This document shows, piece by piece, positions 62,491-64,000 of a stretch of 64,000 nt of DNA. The stretch spans positions 1-64,000 of the forward strand of contig DATKPQ010000107.1 in the NCBI GenBank assembly GCA_035523995.1, given 5' to 3'. The stretch is from JASHVB01 sp035523995. GTDB taxonomy: Bacteria; Pseudomonadota; Alphaproteobacteria; Acetobacterales; Acetobacteraceae. The notes beneath the pieces were generated by a model that did not search any database, was not told the origin of the DNA, and was given only the letters and a program-made list of their open reading frames with translations. Made by a program: the position numbers and the translations under genes. How positions within the stretch are numbered: the first letter of the stretch is position 1; every line of letters starts with the position of its first letter.

Positions 62491-63468
62491 ATGGCGACGA
62501 ACCGGCGCAAGGTGATGGTGCCGAGCACGATGGGGCAGGAAGGCGTCGCCTTGCTGCGGGCCCGCGACGACATCGAAACGGTAATCTACCCGCCGACCAT
62601 TGGCCAGGCGGAGTTGCTGCCGATGCTGGCCGATTGCTCCGGCATCGCCCTGTCGCTGACGCCGTTTTCCCAACCCGAGATGGACGCGTCGCCGGCGCTG
62701 CAAGTGGTGGCGCGCATCGGCGTCGGCTACGACGCCGTGGACGTCCCGGTGCTGACCGCGCATCGCGTACCGCTGATGATCGCCGGCACCGCCAATTCCG
62801 TTTCCGTGGCGGAGCAAGCGTTCCATCTGATGATGGCGCTGTCGAAGCGCAACGTCGCGCTGGACCGCATGGTGCGCGAGGGCCGCTGGCGGGAACGCCA
62901 TGGCGGCCTACCGATGGAACTCGCGGGCAAGACGGTACTGATCGTCGGCTTCGGCCGCATCGGCACGCGGCTGGCGAAGCGCTGCCTCGGGTTCGATATG
63001 ATCGTGCTGGTGCGCGATCCCTATGTCGATCCTGCGGTCATCCGCGCTGCAGGATGCGAGGTTGTCGACAACCTGGATGGCGTGCTGCCACGCGCTGATT
63101 TCGTTTCGATCCACTGCCCGAAGAATCCCGAAACAGTCGGCATGTTCTCCGCGCCGCAGTTCGCCCGCATGAAGCCCAGCGCGTATATTGTGAATACCGC
63201 ACGCGGCGGCATCATCGACGAACGCGCGCTGCATGCGGCGCTGACCTCCGGTCAGATCGCCGCCGCCGGCCTGGATGTCTGGGAGGCCGAGCCAACCCCC
63301 ACCGACAATCCGTTGCTGAAATTGGAGAACGTGATCGCTTCGCCGCACATGGCCGGGGTGACGACGGAAGCAGTGGCCGGCATGGCGCGGACCACGGCGC
63401 AGAACATCCTCAGCGTGCTGGACGGCACGCCGAACCGCGACAACGTCGTGAACAAGGAAGTGCTCTAA
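62491..63468 (+). CDS. D-2-hydroxyacid dehydrogenase
   Basis: 325 residues of the phosphoglycerate/hydroxypyruvate dehydrogenase family. The NAD site is VLIVGFGRIGTRLAKR. Catalytic Arg is in NTARGGIIDE, Glu in DVWEAEPTP and His in SPHMAGVTTEA. It reduces 2-keto acids or oxidises D-2-hydroxy acids. It is co-transcribed with the SDR. SerA-type regulatory domains are lacking, so a role other than serine synthesis is likely. Confidence 0.92.
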   Translation: MATNRRKVMVPSTMGQEGVALLRARDDIETVIYPPTIGQAELLPMLADCSGIALSLTPFSQPEMDASPALQVVARIGVGYDAVDVPVLTAHRVPLMIAGTANSVSVAEQAFHLMMALSKRNVALDRMVREGRWRERHGGLPMELAGKTVLIVGFGRIGTRLAKRCLGFDMIVLVRDPYVDPAVIRAAGCEVVDNLDGVLPRADFVSIHCPKNPETVGMFSAPQFARMKPSAYIVNTARGGIIDERALHAALTSGQIAAAGLDVWEAEPTPTDNPLLKLENVIASPHMAGVTTEAVAGMARTTAQNILSVLDGTPNRDNVVNKEVL

Positions 63469-63479
63469 CTCCGATATGT

Positions 63480-63510
63480 CATTGCGAGGAGCGAAGCGAC
63501 GAAGCAACCT
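63480..63510. repeat. Dispersed repeat family A, single copy at 63.5 kb
   Basis: CATTGCGAGGAGCGAAGCGACGAAGCAAC, nearly identical to the left half at 32.7 kb but with no inverted partner. It lies between convergent genes. Confidence 0.8.
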
Positions 63511-63587
63511 CGGCCGGTCAAGCCCACGGCCATCTCCCACGGCCATCTCCCACGGCCATCCCGTGCACGCTCACGCACCCCCCCGCC

Positions 63588-64000
63588 TCACGCCACAAGG
63601 ATCTCCTCCGCCAGCACCGATTCGAGCATCAGCTCGGTCGGCTTGGGCATGGAATGCAGCAGTGCGGGTATATCGCTCAGCGGAACTGGCTTGGAGAACA
63701 GATAACCCTGGATCGCAGAGCACCCGGCGCGGGCGAGCGCGCGGAGCTGGTCCGGGGTTTCCACGCCCTCGGCCGTCGTGGCAATTCCGAGCTCGTGGCT
63801 CAGCCCGATAACCGCGCGGATAATGGCACCGCAGTCGCGCTGATGGCCAAGCTCGCGAACGAAGGATTGGTCGATCTTGATCCGGTCGAACGGGAAGCGC
63901 CGCAGATAGCTCAAGGACGAATAGCCGGTCCCGAAATCGTCCATCGCTATGCGGACGCCCAGGCTGCGTAGTTCATGCAGCGTCGCCAGCGTCGTCGCGG
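63588..64000 (-). CDS. EAL domain protein, C-terminal part (partial)
   Basis: The last 137 or so residues of an EAL protein whose N-terminus lies beyond the right edge. MDDFGTGYSSLSYLRRFPFD, KIDQSFV, TTAEGVET and QGYLFSKPVP are all canonical, so the visible part looks catalytically intact. This contrasts with the altered loop in the EAL protein near 13 kb. Upstream domains such as GGDEF or PAS cannot be seen. Confidence 0.88.
   Translation of the reverse strand, partial: ATTLATLHELRSLGVRIAMDDFGTGYSSLSYLRRFPFDRIKIDQSFVRELGHQRDCGAIIRAVIGLSHELGIATTAEGVETPDQLRALARAGCSAIQGYLFSKPVPLSDIPALLHSMPKPTELMLESVLAEEILVA

Overview
The window is a dense, GC-rich (about two thirds G+C by eye) chromosomal segment of an alphaproteobacterium. 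Glycine-riboswitch-controlled gcvTHP, adjacent dnaA and rpsT, an rpsA-sppA-ihfB run, a lapA-pyrF-trpF cluster and an OprB-type porin in a ribose operon all fit Rhodospirillales, most likely Acetobacteraceae. This is inference from gene content and order, not from a marker search. I saw no tRNA, rRNA, CRISPR array, prophage or intact insertion sequence.

Layout. 1-3.8 kb: Rieske oxygenase (cut by the left edge), an F420/flavin-type LLM oxidoreductase with a 12-bp minisatellite in its leader, a VOC protein and a DUF1223 protein. 3.9-8.8 kb: a fully overlapping cobA-cysJ-cysH-cysI operon for siroheme synthesis and assimilatory sulfate reduction. 9.2-9.8 kb: a GC-poorer GFA-family gene between 13-bp inverted repeats. 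10-16 kb: a proline-rich protein, a GT39 membrane glycosyltransferase, an EAL protein, an enoyl-CoA hydratase and a lipoprotein. 16.1-23.5 kb: prs, then a ribose operon rbsA-rbsC-rbsB-porin-rbsK ending in a short-chain dehydrogenase remnant; import, phosphorylation and PRPP synthesis sit side by side. 23.5-27.8 kb: a small secreted protein, a DszA/NtaA-type monooxygenase, a secreted hypothetical, a GST and a histidine phosphatase. 28-32.7 kb: a Liv-type ABC importer whose two ATPases are fused into one protein.

32.8-35.3 kb: a minus-strand operon of a TumE-like (DUF6516) toxin, an HTH antitoxin and an AidB-like acyl-CoA dehydrogenase, each overlapping the next. 35.4-40.2 kb: tandem glycine riboswitch and gcvT-gcvH-gcvP. 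40.2-42.5 kb: dnaA and rpsT with an AT-rich gap. 42.4-48.4 kb: a degraded stretch, a GMC oxidoreductase, an M29 aminopeptidase and a Pal-like lipoprotein. 48.4-50 kb: lapA-pyrF-trpF. 50.2-57.6 kb: a hybrid histidine kinase with a degenerate receiver and degenerate HPt, a lipoprotein, a GT61 glycosyltransferase and a zinc-ribbon methyltransferase, lying between lapA and ihfB, which are often neighbours in relatives. 57.7-61 kb: ihfB, sppA, rpsA. 61.7-64 kb: an SDR, a 2-hydroxyacid dehydrogenase and the C-terminal part of another EAL protein.

Two dispersed intergenic repeat families recur throughout: one built on CATTGCGAGGAGCGAAGCGA...GAAGCAATC, the other on CCTCTCCCGC...GCGGGAGAGG followed by GAGGGTGA and GATCGGGTCGG. 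The strongest candidate for something new is the toxin-antitoxin pair translationally coupled to an acyl-CoA dehydrogenase. Next come the fused LivGF ATPase, the kinase with lost phosphorelay residues, and the small secreted protein with palindromes in its promoter region.
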